Shown here: positions 36,071 through 44,786 of the stretch, piece by piece
Layout of the letters: every line of letters starts with the position of its first letter
Numbering within the stretch: position 1 is the stretch's first letter
NCBI GenBank assembly: GCA_013214025.1
Contig: JABSRN010000037.1
Coordinates: forward strand, 1 to 64,000
Source: Polyangiaceae bacterium
Lineage (GTDB): Bacteria > Myxococcota_A > Polyangia > Polyangiales > Polyangiaceae
Reading direction: 5' to 3'
DNA: 64,000 nt
Notes under the pieces: model-generated
Databases searched by the model: none
What the model was told of the DNA's origin: nothing
Seen by the model: the letters and a program-made list of their open reading frames with translations, nothing else
Position numbers and translations under genes: made by a program

Positions 36071-38193
36071 ATGACGAGCCAAGATCCGCCTCCCCCCCCC
36101 CGGACACCACCGAGCCTACAATCAGCTCCGCGCCCCTGCCCGAATCTGAACCGAGCCGGCTCCCATCGACCACCGAAGCCTCCGCGGACGGCCCTTCGCC
36201 GGGAACGCCCGAGGGCACAGCCGCCGAAAAGACGGACGGCGCCGTGCTGACGCCGACCCCAATCCCAGCTTAGGAGTCGCAATTTATCGGCGCCCTGATT
36301 CTGTTTTTTCTGATCGGCGCCTCCGTCGACGCCTGGCTGCAAATGTCGTTCTTCGACAAACTCGCCGGCTTCGTTCAGACCAACAAGATGCAGCCCGGAC
36401 CGCGTGCGGTGTACCTGCTGACCATGCTGACGGGGGGCATCGCCTCCTGGGTGCCACCGCGGGGCTACATCTTGTGGAAACAACTGAGACGGCGTGTCCC
36501 GATGCGCGCCTCCCTGGCGAAGGTATTCCGCGCGGGGCTCGTGCTCAGCCCGCTGATTCTCACGGGGCTCCTGCCCCCGCTCTGCAACTGGCGCGCCTTC
36601 GACAAACAGAACGTGCAGTTTCTTCTGCTCGCACTTTTTTTCGGATTGTGTCTGGAGCGTTCCCTACGGGTCAGCTTCCAAGCCATGCCGGCAAGACTGT
36701 GCGACAGCTTCGACCGATTGATCGCCCGGGTGTCGGAAAAGACAAACCGACGGCTCGCGGGCACAGCTATCACCGTGGGCGTCGTGCTGTTCGTCGGCTA
36801 CTTCAGTTACTTCGTAGTGATGCATCACTACCGGATCCAGACCCACAGCTGGGCTCTCGCGATATTCGACAACCTGAGGTGGAACCTGATCCGCGGCGAG
36901 TGGTTCAAGGCCTCACCGGTGCTGGGACGAACCGGCTCCCACCTGCAGTATCACGCCACCTTCCTCGCCTACGTGATAGCTCCACTGTACGCCCTCCGGC
37001 AACAGGCCGACGCCTTGATCGTCATCCAGGCGCTCATTGTCGGCTCCGCTGCCTTCCCCATCTACCTCTACGTTTCACGGAAAATGGAGAGTCGATGGGC
37101 AGGCCTGCTGCTCGCCTACGCCTTCCTCATCCATGCTCCGATGCATGGCCCGCTATTCTACGACTTTCACTTCCTCACCACAGCGCCCTTCTCGATCATC
37201 TGGGTGCTCTATCTTTTCGAAACCGGACGCCGTGGATGACTGATATTCGCCTGGCTACTGGCGCTCGCTGTCCGAGAAGATCAGAGCGCGACGCTGGCTT
37301 TCGCAGCTCTGTTCTATCTGCTTCGAGGAGAGCGGCCGCGCTGGGCGCTAGTGAGGGGACTGTTATCAGCGCTCTACTTTGGGATCATGAAGTTCGCACT
37401 GATGCCGCTGCACCAGGCGACGGGACACGGGCAAAGCTTCACCTGGATCTTCTCGGTGCTGTTGCCTACGGGGGAGACGGGCTTCGGTGCGGTGTTGCGG
37501 ACCATGGGCACCAATCCCTCCTTCACCTTCGGAACTTTGTTGGTCGAAGAGAAGTTTGTGTACGTGCTCATGATCCTGGGGCCGCTGCTGTTCCTTCCGC
37601 TGCGCCACCGTCACACCTGGGCGTTCTTTGTACCCGCGGCTATGTTTTCGCTCCTCGCCACAGGATACAAGCCGCTGTATCAGCACTACTTTCAGTACAC
37701 AGCAAACTGGACGGCGAATATCTTCATCGCGACCGCCATCACGCTATCGTCGTGGAAAGCGCTGCCGGGATCTCGAGTCCGAATCGCCGCCGCTCTCGGC
37801 GCGGTGCTCATGACGTCGGCCATCTTCAGCTATCGAGACGGCGCGACACTTCAACACAACCGACTTCGCGGCGGCTTTCTGAAGGTCGGTTTCGAGTTTA
37901 CGGAAAAAGGACAAACAATCTCTCGCAGAGCTGCGGTCGGTGCTCGCCCACCTCCCTCCGGACGCATCGGTCGCCGCGACCGAGAGAGAAGCGCCCCGAT
38001 TGCTTAACCACGCGTTTCGCTTACCGCGACGCGCGATTACCTGCTGGTCAGCCGACACGAAACTCGAAGCGGCAAGAGCCGAAAACACATGGAAGCGGCG
38101 CTCAAGACGGGGAAGTACGGCTTCATCACTTCAGCCGGGCGCTTCGGTCTCTGGGGCAAGCCCGCGCCGAAAACGAAAAATGCCCAAAGGCCG
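36071..38193 (+). pseudogene. DUF2079 membrane protein, broken by stops and frameshifts
   Basis: An ATG at 36071 leads into a Pro-rich N-terminus, MTSQDPPPPP, that leaves frame at a run of ten C (36092-36101). The main frame then has a TAG near 36270, a hydrophobic segment (ALILFFLIGASVDAW) and the DUF2079 core: IFDNLRWNLIRGEWF, SHLQYHATFLAYVIAPLYAL, YDFHFLTTAPFSIIWVLYLF. A TGA at 37237-37239 interrupts it; the same frame resumes with LLALAVREDQSATLAFAALF and QHYFQYTANWTAN. Two more frame changes after about 37920 are needed to reach LPPDASVAATEREAPRLLNH and then DYLLVSRHET to YGFITSAGRFGLWG. DUF2079 proteins are multi-span, GT-C-like membrane proteins of unknown substrate. With three kinds of lesion it is almost certainly dead. 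Confidence 0.85.
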
Positions 38194-38220
38194 CCGCTGG
38201 CTGTGGGGTCGCTAAGCAGA

Positions 38221-38271
38221 CCGCCTGATAGAGACAGCGGCGCCTGATAGAGACAGCGGCGCCTGATAGAG
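38221..38271. repeat. 19-bp tandem repeat between genes
   Basis: The unit GCCTGATAGAGACAGCGGC starts at 38223, 38242 and 38261, the third copy being partial. It lies just beyond the end of the Ser/Thr kinase gene. Neither hairpin nor coding role is evident. Confidence 0.8.
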
Positions 38272-38281
38272 GCAAGAAGCT

Positions 38282-39850
38282 CTAGTAACCGAAGTCGGTA
38301 ATTGCCTTTGGCTTCTTCGACTTCGGTTTGGGTTTGGGCTTGACCACCTTGCGCAATACCGCACGTGGCTTCGCCTTCACCCGCAGTCGCGGCTTGGGCT
38401 TGGCCGCCACCGGCTTGGGCTTGGCCGCCGGTGTCACTTTCACCGTGACCGGTTCGGGCCCTTCTTTGGCTGCCTCCGGCGACTCGTCCTCAGTACTCGG
38501 CTTGACCGCGGACGATGCTGCAGGAGCAATCTCCGACGGATCTTCCGCAATTGGCTTGGCCGCCATCACCGGAGTCGCCGAGGGCACCCCAGGACCGGTA
38601 TCCTCTGCGGTGGGCTCTCCGCCCGAAGACATGACGTAGCCGACACCGACTAACGCCACGGCCGCCACTGCAGCTGCCAGCATCATCACGCCCTTAGAAG
38701 AACCTTGGGTTCCGGCCGGGACTTCGCCTTGAGTCTTGGCCCAACTGCTTGCACTAGCGCCAGTCTCCAGATCCGGATCGGATCTGGTAGGCAAGACACC
38801 GCCGCCCAACAGATCCGGGGCGGACACGTCGCCGACTTGAGTGGGCTCGAAACCACCCGACTGCCGACTTACAGGGACGGCGCCTGTCTGCACGGGGACG
38901 GCGCCTGTTTGTAGATTGTGTGAAGAGGCCATTCCGGCTCGAACCTGGGGATCCGGGGATCCGGGCGGTGGAGCGGATACCCCCACGCGATTGTTCTCCC
39001 AGGCGTCAAGAGCGGCGATGAAATCCGCGGCCGTCTGGAAACGAGACTCGGGTTCCCGCGCCATCGCTTTGGTGATGATGCTGTCAATGCCGACATCCAA
39101 GTCGGGGACGATCTCGCGCGCAGGCTTGAGGTCAGACAGCACTATTTGAAACAGCAGCTCGTTGAAACTCTTCGCGTGAAAGGGCACGTCGCCGGTTACA
39201 CACTCGTAGAGGATGACCCCCATAGCGTACAGATCGCTGCGATGGTCTGCCTTGTTGCTGCCTTTGGCTTGTTCCGGAGACATGTAATACGGCGTCCCCA
39301 TCACGACGCCGGTGGCGGTCATTCGGAAGCCGTCTTCCGTTGTAAGGGCGTTGAACTTGGAAATGCCGAAGTCGATCAGCTTGACGTAGTCCTTGTGCCC
39401 GGCCTTCTCTTTTAGGATGAAGATGTTCTCAGGCTTGATGTCACGATGAACGATGCCGGCCGCGTGTGCCGCCTGCAATCCGACGAGAGTCTGTCGGACC
39501 ATGTCGGCCGCGCCTTCGGCAGTCATCCGTCCCAAACCGGTGATGCGGTCGCTCAGCGCCTCGCCGTCCAGGTACTCCATGACCATGAAGCGATCGCCAT
39601 TCTCCAACACACCCAAATCGAGAACTTCCAGGATGTGATCGTTGCCGATCTTGCCCGCTGCTTGAGCTTCGCGCTCGAAGCGGATAACCAAATCCTTCTG
39701 CTCGGCCACAGATCCCAACATCACTTTGATCGCAACGCGTCGACTGATGAGGGTGTTCTCTCCTTCGTAGACAGCACCCATGCCGCCCTCGCCGATCATT
39801 CGGACGATGCGATACTTGCCTTGGAGAACTTCACCTACAACGAGAGACAT
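38282..39850 (-). CDS. Ser/Thr protein kinase, membrane-anchored, Lys/Pro-rich tail
   Basis: The 522-residue Hanks-type kinase has all catalytic motifs: the glycine loop IGEGGMGAVYEG, AIKVML, catalytic HRDIKPEN, metal-binding DFG in KLIDFGISK, and the APE-like MGTPYYMSPEQ with an activation loop rich in Thr (NALTTEDGFRMTATG). The kinase domain covers about residues 11-280. A linker with a QTGAVPV repeat, a transmembrane helix (MLAAAVAAVALVGVGYVM, about 388-410) and an extracytoplasmic tail of Lys-Pro repeats ending KAITDFGY follow. The basic tail resembles wall- or DNA-binding tails but has no PASTA domain. The gene stands alone, divergent from the broken TPR gene. Targets unknown. Confidence 0.92.
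   Translation of the reverse strand: MSLVVGEVLQGKYRIVRMIGEGGMGAVYEGENTLISRRVAIKVMLGSVAEQKDLVIRFEREAQAAGKIGNDHILEVLDLGVLENGDRFMVMEYLDGEALSDRITGLGRMTAEGAADMVRQTLVGLQAAHAAGIVHRDIKPENIFILKEKAGHKDYVKLIDFGISKFNALTTEDGFRMTATGVVMGTPYYMSPEQAKGSNKADHRSDLYAMGVILYECVTGDVPFHAKSFNELLFQIVLSDLKPAREIVPDLDVGIDSIITKAMAREPESRFQTAADFIAALDAWENNRVGVSAPPPGSPDPQVRAGMASSHNLQTGAVPVQTGAVPVSRQSGGFEPTQVGDVSAPDLLGGGVLPTRSDPDLETGASASSWAKTQGEVPAGTQGSSKGVMMLAAAVAAVALVGVGYVMSSGGEPTAEDTGPGVPSATPVMAAKPIAEDPSEIAPAASSAVKPSTEDESPEAAKEGPEPVTVKVTPAAKPKPVAAKPKPRLRVKAKPRAVLRKVVKPKPKPKSKKPKAITDFGY
38874..38908. repeat. 21-bp repeat in kinase linker (QTGAVPV)
   Basis: Two copies of GGGACGGCGCCTGT begin at 38874 and 38895, a 21-bp period that encodes the doubled QTGAVPV motif in the juxtamembrane linker. 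It is in frame. Confidence 0.7.
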
Positions 39851-40177
39851 ATTTGTATTCTGGAGATATCGGTTCGGGCACCCGGCGGCCAGCGCCGGCG
39901 GGCGAATCTGTGAGTGACTAGATTCGGAGGCCTTCCGGATAGCCGCTTCCCTCGGACCAGCAAGATACTAGTGTTACTCACACTCGGCCTAGATCCTAGA
40001 AACGTATCCTTGGACCGTGTCCGTATCGCGACGTTAAATCTGGCAGGTACTTCCGTATGGGGAGGGGGGCAGTAGCAAGGCGAGCACCACTCGGGAGTGG
40101 TTGCTTGATGTCCCAAGGCCTGCCCCGCTGTGATACGGTCCGGCCCTACATATCCTCCCCAGCAAGACTCTTTGTTC
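39851..40177. other. Divergent intergenic region with a small palindrome
   Basis: The region lies between the kinase start and the broken TPR gene. It holds ACCACTC at 40086-40092 and GAGTGGT at 40095-40101, an inverted repeat of 7-bp arms with two bases between, about 80 bp before the TPR start. This may be an operator. No coding frame is convincing. Confidence 0.45.
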
Positions 40178-41334
40178 ATGACGTTGCACTCAACTCTTCG
40201 CCCCCCGTACCTATCGATTCTTTGGGCTGCTTTAATCGGGCTATTTTTAGCCACAAATGCCACCGCTCAGACTGATTCCGAACGCGCCAGCGCCCGAGCA
40301 GCGGCGATTGCCGGTGGGGAAGCATTCCAGGCTGGTGACTTCAAGCGATCGTTGGACCTCTTTCGCCGAGCCGAGAGCCTGCCGCACTCCCCGGTGCACG
40401 AGCTGTACGCAGCTCGCTCGCTGGTCCGACTCGGGCGTCTGGTCGAAGCCCGTGAGCAATACATGAAACGGTTCGTTCCGCTGCCGGGCAGAACGAACCG
40501 AGCGCGTTCATCAAGGCTAGGAAAAGTAGTCAATCTGAACTAGATGCCCTCAAGCCCCGACTGGCCTACGTCAGCGTCGTGGTCAACGCCGAAGACGTCC
40601 CGAAGGAGAAAATCCACGTGATGATCGACGGCAAAATCATTCCGCCCGCGCTCGTGGGGATCCCCTACCCCGTCGACCCTGGCGAGCATCGCTTCCAGGC
40701 CAGCGCGGACCGCCAGGAAAGCTCCGACAAGACTCTTACGGTGACCGAAGGCTCTAAAGAAACGGTCGTTTTGACTCTCCGGGCTCGGACCGGGCCAGAG
40801 GTCCCCCCCCCGCCCCCAGGTGCAGTCCCCGCCCCCGTCGAACTTAAAGAGGAAGAACCGCCGCCACCTGCTGCCGAAGCCAGCTCGGACGGGATGAGCG
40901 GCATGATGATTGGCGCGATTACGAGCTACGGTCTCGGCGCCGTGGGCGCAGGTCTCGGCATCTTCATGATGCTGGAGAAGAATTCGAAACAATCGAACCT
41001 CGACGCGGAAATCGACGCCTTTGAGGCCGCCTATGTGCCCCAGCAGTGAACGCCAACCGGTCCGGGTTCATGGGATTGCAACCGCAATATGCCGATCACT
41101 GCACTTCAAAACATCCAAGATTCTCTCGCGGTCATGGACGCTCTGAGGTCATCCCAAGACTCGGCAAGCAGCCTTTCACTGGTCGGCTTCATCGTCGGCA
41201 GCGTCGGAATCGCAGCAGGTACGACTCTGCTCATCCTCGACATGCAATCCGACGATGGCGACAACGCAAAGACAGCCGCCAGCGTGCTGCCCTACCTGAC
41301 CAGCCAATCCTTCGGAGTCTACGGAACCTTCTAG
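40178..41334 (+). pseudogene. TPR/PEGA-like exported membrane protein, frameshifted and with internal stop
   Basis: From an ATG at 40178 the product has a signal peptide (LIGLFLATNATAQ) and a TPR (AGGEAFQAGDFKRSLDLFRR, YAARSLVRLGRLVEAREQY). The frame is lost near 40480-40490 and continues in another with AFIKARKSSQSELDALKPRL, then a PEGA-like beta module (VSVVVNAEDVPKEKIHVMID, YPVDPGEHRFQASADR) and a Pro-rich linker. A TM segment (AITSYGLGAVGAGLGIFMML) follows, then a TGA at 41047-41049; the same frame resumes with CNRNMPITAL and a second TM (LVGFIVGSVGIAAGTTLLIL). This architecture (TPR, PEGA-like, two TM with a Cys-containing loop) is common in myxobacteria. One frameshift plus one stop suggests a pseudogene. 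A nine-C run lies at about 40804. Confidence 0.75.
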
Positions 41335-41395
41335 ACGCTTCGGCTGACGACGCCGGCCCTAAGCTGGGTCGCGTGACGGGGTCGCCTGGGTCCGT

Positions 41396-43429
41396 TTACG
41401 GTTTACGGCGTGAAAACATGCGCCCCAAGATCCCCGTGGGCTCCGCATCGCTGGCTGCCTCCTGTTGGCCTTCGGCTCGCTCCCGATTGAGGTTCCGCAT
41501 TTCATCTCGGGCGCGCTCGTGAGCGGGATCGATTTCTAATATTCTGCCTAGCGTCTTCTCAAAGTCGCTCTGTAGATCCACCGATTTTAGGTGCATGGCG
41601 TGACGCCACAACTTACGCATGCGATCCGCGCTGTCCTCCGCGGAGGCCCTATCCGATGTGTTCCCAGGCGCTGCGGGAACGGACGGCGCCGAGTCCGATG
41701 GGGGGGCAACGGCAGGCGGTCGGTCGGCAGCTGGCAGGCGGTTTTCCCGTAACTTGTTCGCCACTTCTCCGCGACGAGCTCGGTTCTCCCATTCCTGTTG
41801 TGCCGAGACTTTGTCCCCGGCGGCTCCGCCCGGCGCATTTCGCGGCCTCCGCCGGCCGGATCGGCTCTTCCGCTTCCCCGCGTCTTTTCGCAATTTTTCA
41901 GCTTGGTTTTTCGCCAGCTGACGAATTTTTTCTGAAACCTTCGACCGCTGTTCAACCCGCTGCTCCTCAGCCCGCTGGGCCTCGCTCTCGGCCGGAGCTC
42001 CTGACGTTACTGTGGCTCGCCCCGGAGAGCTCCCAGGTGTGTCGGGGGAGGACACGGGCGCAGCCGGTACAGGCGTCGCTGACGCGGTAGTTTTCTCGGG
42101 TGCCTTGGGCGCCGACGCGTGAACGCGCACCGCGGCGTGGGAACTCCCGCTCTGTCGTTGCGAACGATCTTTGGTCAGCTGATTAAAAGCCTGCTCGACC
42201 ATCATGAATCCGCGGGCAGCGATGCGTCGAATTTCGGGGTCCTGGAATCGTCGGAATCTATCGGGGTGAAAGTTCTTCGCCTGCAGAAAGTAGCCGTCGC
42301 GGATCTCGTCAGAATCCGCGTCGGCCGCCACCCCCAACACTTCATAAAAACTAGATTTTTCGAAGCGCTCCACATCTCGCGTCAGCTTGGCAACAAAGAA
42401 CAATTCCTCCGCCACAGCGGACGAAGGACCGTTCTCCTCAGTCTCGTCATCAGCCCCCGGTGCTTCTGCTGCCCGAGACCCATTGCTGAGACTCGCGAGG
42501 GGAACGCTCTCCGGTGGAACGCTCTCCGGTGGAACGCTGGGCATCGGCATTTTGAGTTTGCCGACTTCGATTCGCGGCGTCGCGATCCCGCCATCCCCTT
42601 CTACGGCATCCTTCGGCTGTACAGCGGCAATCGCCGCCGGACTCGGTCGAAACAAATGCTCCACTTGGCTGGTCGCCACGGCGCCGGGATCCGTTCGATC
42701 CTCTTCCAGTGGCGGCGCGGTCGGGCGCGCTGCGGACTCGACGGGGGAGCTGGGGCGCGACAAGTACTCGATTCGGTCAACCTGTGACCCCGTCCCCGGT
42801 TCTCCGCGATTATCTCTTGGCGGCGGCGCGGTCGGCCGAGACAATACCTCCACCCTCTGACCGGAGCCCTCATCTTCTTCCCGCGTGACTCGAACGCGAG
42901 CGCGCGGGACCGACCCCGATCGCGATAGATACTCAACTCGATCAGTTGCGACATCCTCTGAATCTTCATGATGCAAGCGAGTTCGAGAATGCCTCCGGGC
43001 GCGCCGCCGATCGTCCGAAGAGCTGGGCCCGCCCGTCGCGGCTGCCTCCGGGGGGGGCGCGGTGACCGCATCGCCCCCTGCGTTCTCGGTCGTGCTCAGT
43101 GCTCCGGGATCTTCCCCGTTCCGCACCAACAGCGCGCACAAACTCGCCTTTTCGGAGCCCGGAAGTTCGGAAAATGCGAGACGTAATGCCCCTGCCGTGC
43201 CGGCCTTCATCACCTGGGTGACATTCGCCGAAATACGATGAACGCTGCCGTCGGGATCGCTCACCTCAAGAACAATCGGTCCTGTTGAATCGACGTCCGT
43301 CGACGGCAGAGTCATGTCTCCACCCAATACTTTGTCGCGACAGAATCGAGCGAAATGGCCCCAATCCGGACAGGAATGGGACAGCAAACGCTCAGTCGCG
43401 TGGGAATCGGATGAACTCGGGGCGGACAT
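41396..43429 (-). CDS. J-domain protein with repeated VEYLSRP motif
   Basis: The 677-residue protein has an N-terminal beta-rich domain (20-105) that may be PilZ-like (GPIVLEVSDPDGSVHRISAN). A long low-complexity linker carries four copies of a short motif: DRVEYLSR (163-170), QRVEVLSRP (191-199), DRIEYLSRP (218-226) and SQVEHLFRP (254-261). A J domain follows at 359-422 (FYEVLGVAADADSDEIRDGY) with intact HPD at 388-390, so it should stimulate a DnaK-type ATPase. After a basic Ala/Pro/Lys-rich region comes a single TPR-like helix pair near the end (LGRILEIDPAHERARDEM). No zinc finger or DnaJ C-terminal domain is present, so it is a specialised co-chaperone, not DnaJ. Confidence 0.85.
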   Translation of the reverse strand: MSAPSSSDSHATERLLSHSCPDWGHFARFCRDKVLGGDMTLPSTDVDSTGPIVLEVSDPDGSVHRISANVTQVMKAGTAGALRLAFSELPGSEKASLCALLVRNGEDPGALSTTENAGGDAVTAPPPEAAATGGPSSSDDRRRARRHSRTRLHHEDSEDVATDRVEYLSRSGSVPRARVRVTREEDEGSGQRVEVLSRPTAPPPRDNRGEPGTGSQVDRIEYLSRPSSPVESAARPTAPPLEEDRTDPGAVATSQVEHLFRPSPAAIAAVQPKDAVEGDGGIATPRIEVGKLKMPMPSVPPESVPPESVPLASLSNGSRAAEAPGADDETEENGPSSAVAEELFFVAKLTRDVERFEKSSFYEVLGVAADADSDEIRDGYFLQAKNFHPDRFRRFQDPEIRRIAARGFMMVEQAFNQLTKDRSQRQSGSSHAAVRVHASAPKAPEKTTASATPVPAAPVSSPDTPGSSPGRATVTSGAPAESEAQRAEEQRVEQRSKVSEKIRQLAKNQAEKLRKDAGKRKSRSGRRRPRNAPGGAAGDKVSAQQEWENRARRGEVANKLRENRLPAADRPPAVAPPSDSAPSVPAAPGNTSDRASAEDSADRMRKLWRHAMHLKSVDLQSDFEKTLGRILEIDPAHERARDEMRNLNRERAEGQQEAASDAEPTGILGRMFSRRKP
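42501..42540. repeat. 15-bp tandem repeat in J-protein linker (PPESV)
   Basis: GGAACGCTCTCCGGT is repeated nearly three times and encodes VPPESVPPESVPLAS in the linker before the J domain. The period keeps the frame. Confidence 0.75.
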
Positions 43430-43742
43430 GAAACAGATAGAGTGTCGGAACTCTTGATGATCGTCGATTTCTGGGTGGCATCACCAGCCCAAATTTCCCT
43501 TCAGCGCATTTCTGTCTCCAACCGCAGCGCCCATCCGGGCCAATTGACGCTCAAAATCCGCTACGATGGTAATTCTGACGAGAAATTCACAAAATCGGGA
43601 CTTCACCCACAGCAGCGCAGAGCCACGCACATTGGCGAGGAAACAACCCGGAACCTCCTCGAATCCAAGCTGAAGGCGGGGCGTTCGTGTCCGGAGGCGC
43701 GGGGTCCTGGAGGATCCGGCATAGGTTAGCATCAGCGTAATC
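43430..43742. other. Divergent intergenic region, nothing recognised
   Basis: The 313-bp gap lies between the J-protein start and the ABC ATPase start and should hold both promoters. Open frames on both strands show no family pattern, so I treat it as non-coding. Confidence 0.5.
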
Positions 43743-44561
43743 ATGACTGACGCCCCCAAAAATATCCTCCAGCTCGATCTGCAGTCGTACTACCGAGTAG
43801 GAGTCAACCCGCCCATCTTGCAGGACATCCAGTGGACGATTGGATCGGGAGAACACTGGCTGCTGATGGGCAGCAATGGCGCTGGCAAGAGTTCCCTACT
43901 GGAAATACTCGCGGGCGATATCTGGCCCAGTCGAGGCAGCGTTCGTGTTTTGGGGCACCTCTACGGGGAGTGCGACAAGCGCGTGCTGAAACGCCGAATG
44001 GGGGTGGTGAGCCCGGCCATCAGCGCCAGCATTCCCGGACATGAGCTCGGGATGGACATCGCCAGCTCTGGGGCGGAAGCACGATTGGGGAGCTTCGGGC
44101 CACCGAAGACAGCAGATCGGGCACGCGGATGCGCCGCATTAGCCCGAGTCAACGCCGAACATTGCTCCGAAAAGCGTTTTCAAATCATGTCACAAGGAGA
44201 GAGACAGCGCGTGATGATCGCGCGGGCGCTAATGCACGAACCCGCGTTGTTAATTCTCGACGAACCCTGCGTGGGCCTCGATCCGGTGGCGCGAGAAAGC
44301 TTCTTGAACGATCTCCGGCAACTCGCCAGCGGCCCTCAAGCTCCGACCCAAGTTTATGTGACGCACCACCCGGAAGAGATCCCCGAATACATCACCCACG
44401 CATTGTTGTTGGGGCGCGGCAAACAGATCGCCCAAGGTCCGATCGAGCAGGTGCTCAACAGCGAACAAATGAGCGCCACATTCGGCGCCGGCTGTGAGAT
44501 CGAGCGACTGCAGGGTCGTTATCGCCTGCGCGTGCTGGAGTCCGACCCCTCTCGCCAATGA
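43743..44561 (+). CDS. ABC transporter-type ATPase (ModF-like, stand-alone)
   Basis: The 272-residue single ABC ATPase has Walker A GSNGAGKSS, the signature MSQGERQRVMIARAL, Walker B LLILDEPCVGLDP and the H-loop VYVTHHPEEIPEYITHALLL. The HHPEEIP pattern and VSPA segment after strand 3 resemble the ModF/COG1119 branch. The Q-loop position reads VSPAISAS, so the usual Gln is not obvious. No membrane permease or binding protein is adjacent, which also fits the ModF branch, whose members often stand alone and whose substrates are unclear. It is divergent from the J-protein gene. Confidence 0.85.
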   Translation: MTDAPKNILQLDLQSYYRVGVNPPILQDIQWTIGSGEHWLLMGSNGAGKSSLLEILAGDIWPSRGSVRVLGHLYGECDKRVLKRRMGVVSPAISASIPGHELGMDIASSGAEARLGSFGPPKTADRARGCAALARVNAEHCSEKRFQIMSQGERQRVMIARALMHEPALLILDEPCVGLDPVARESFLNDLRQLASGPQAPTQVYVTHHPEEIPEYITHALLLGRGKQIAQGPIEQVLNSEQMSATFGAGCEIERLQGRYRLRVLESDPSRQ

Positions 44562-44734
44562 GTCGTCAGCCCATCGGACGGGAGCGTCGGCCGCCTCGCT
44601 CGAAGTTGGGGTCCGGATGGTGACAGTCCAGTCGCTCTGCTGTCCCACGCCCAGCGAGATCAGGTCGTGAGCCCCGGACACTTAGCTAACTCGGGTCCTG
44701 ATCCCGTGTAGGTAAACGGGGAAGTGGCGGGTGC

Positions 44735-44756
44735 GAGCAGAAAGAGCGTTCTGCTC
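44735..44756. promoter_or_regulatory. Perfect 8-bp inverted repeat upstream of the PEP-synthase-like gene
   Basis: GAGCAGAA at 44735-44742 and TTCTGCTC at 44749-44756 are a perfect inverted repeat with a 6-bp spacer, 30 bp before the GTG at 44787. It may be an operator, or the hairpin of a terminator for the upstream ABC gene, although no T-run follows. Confidence 0.5.
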
Positions 44757-44786
44757 ACGCCGAACCTGCCGTAGACTCAGCAACTC

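Noticed and set aside
37237-41049. In-frame TGA codons considered as selenocysteine or stop readthrough
   Set aside because: TAG and TAA also occur in the broken genes, frameshifts accompany them, and there is no hairpin or family reason to expect selenocysteine.
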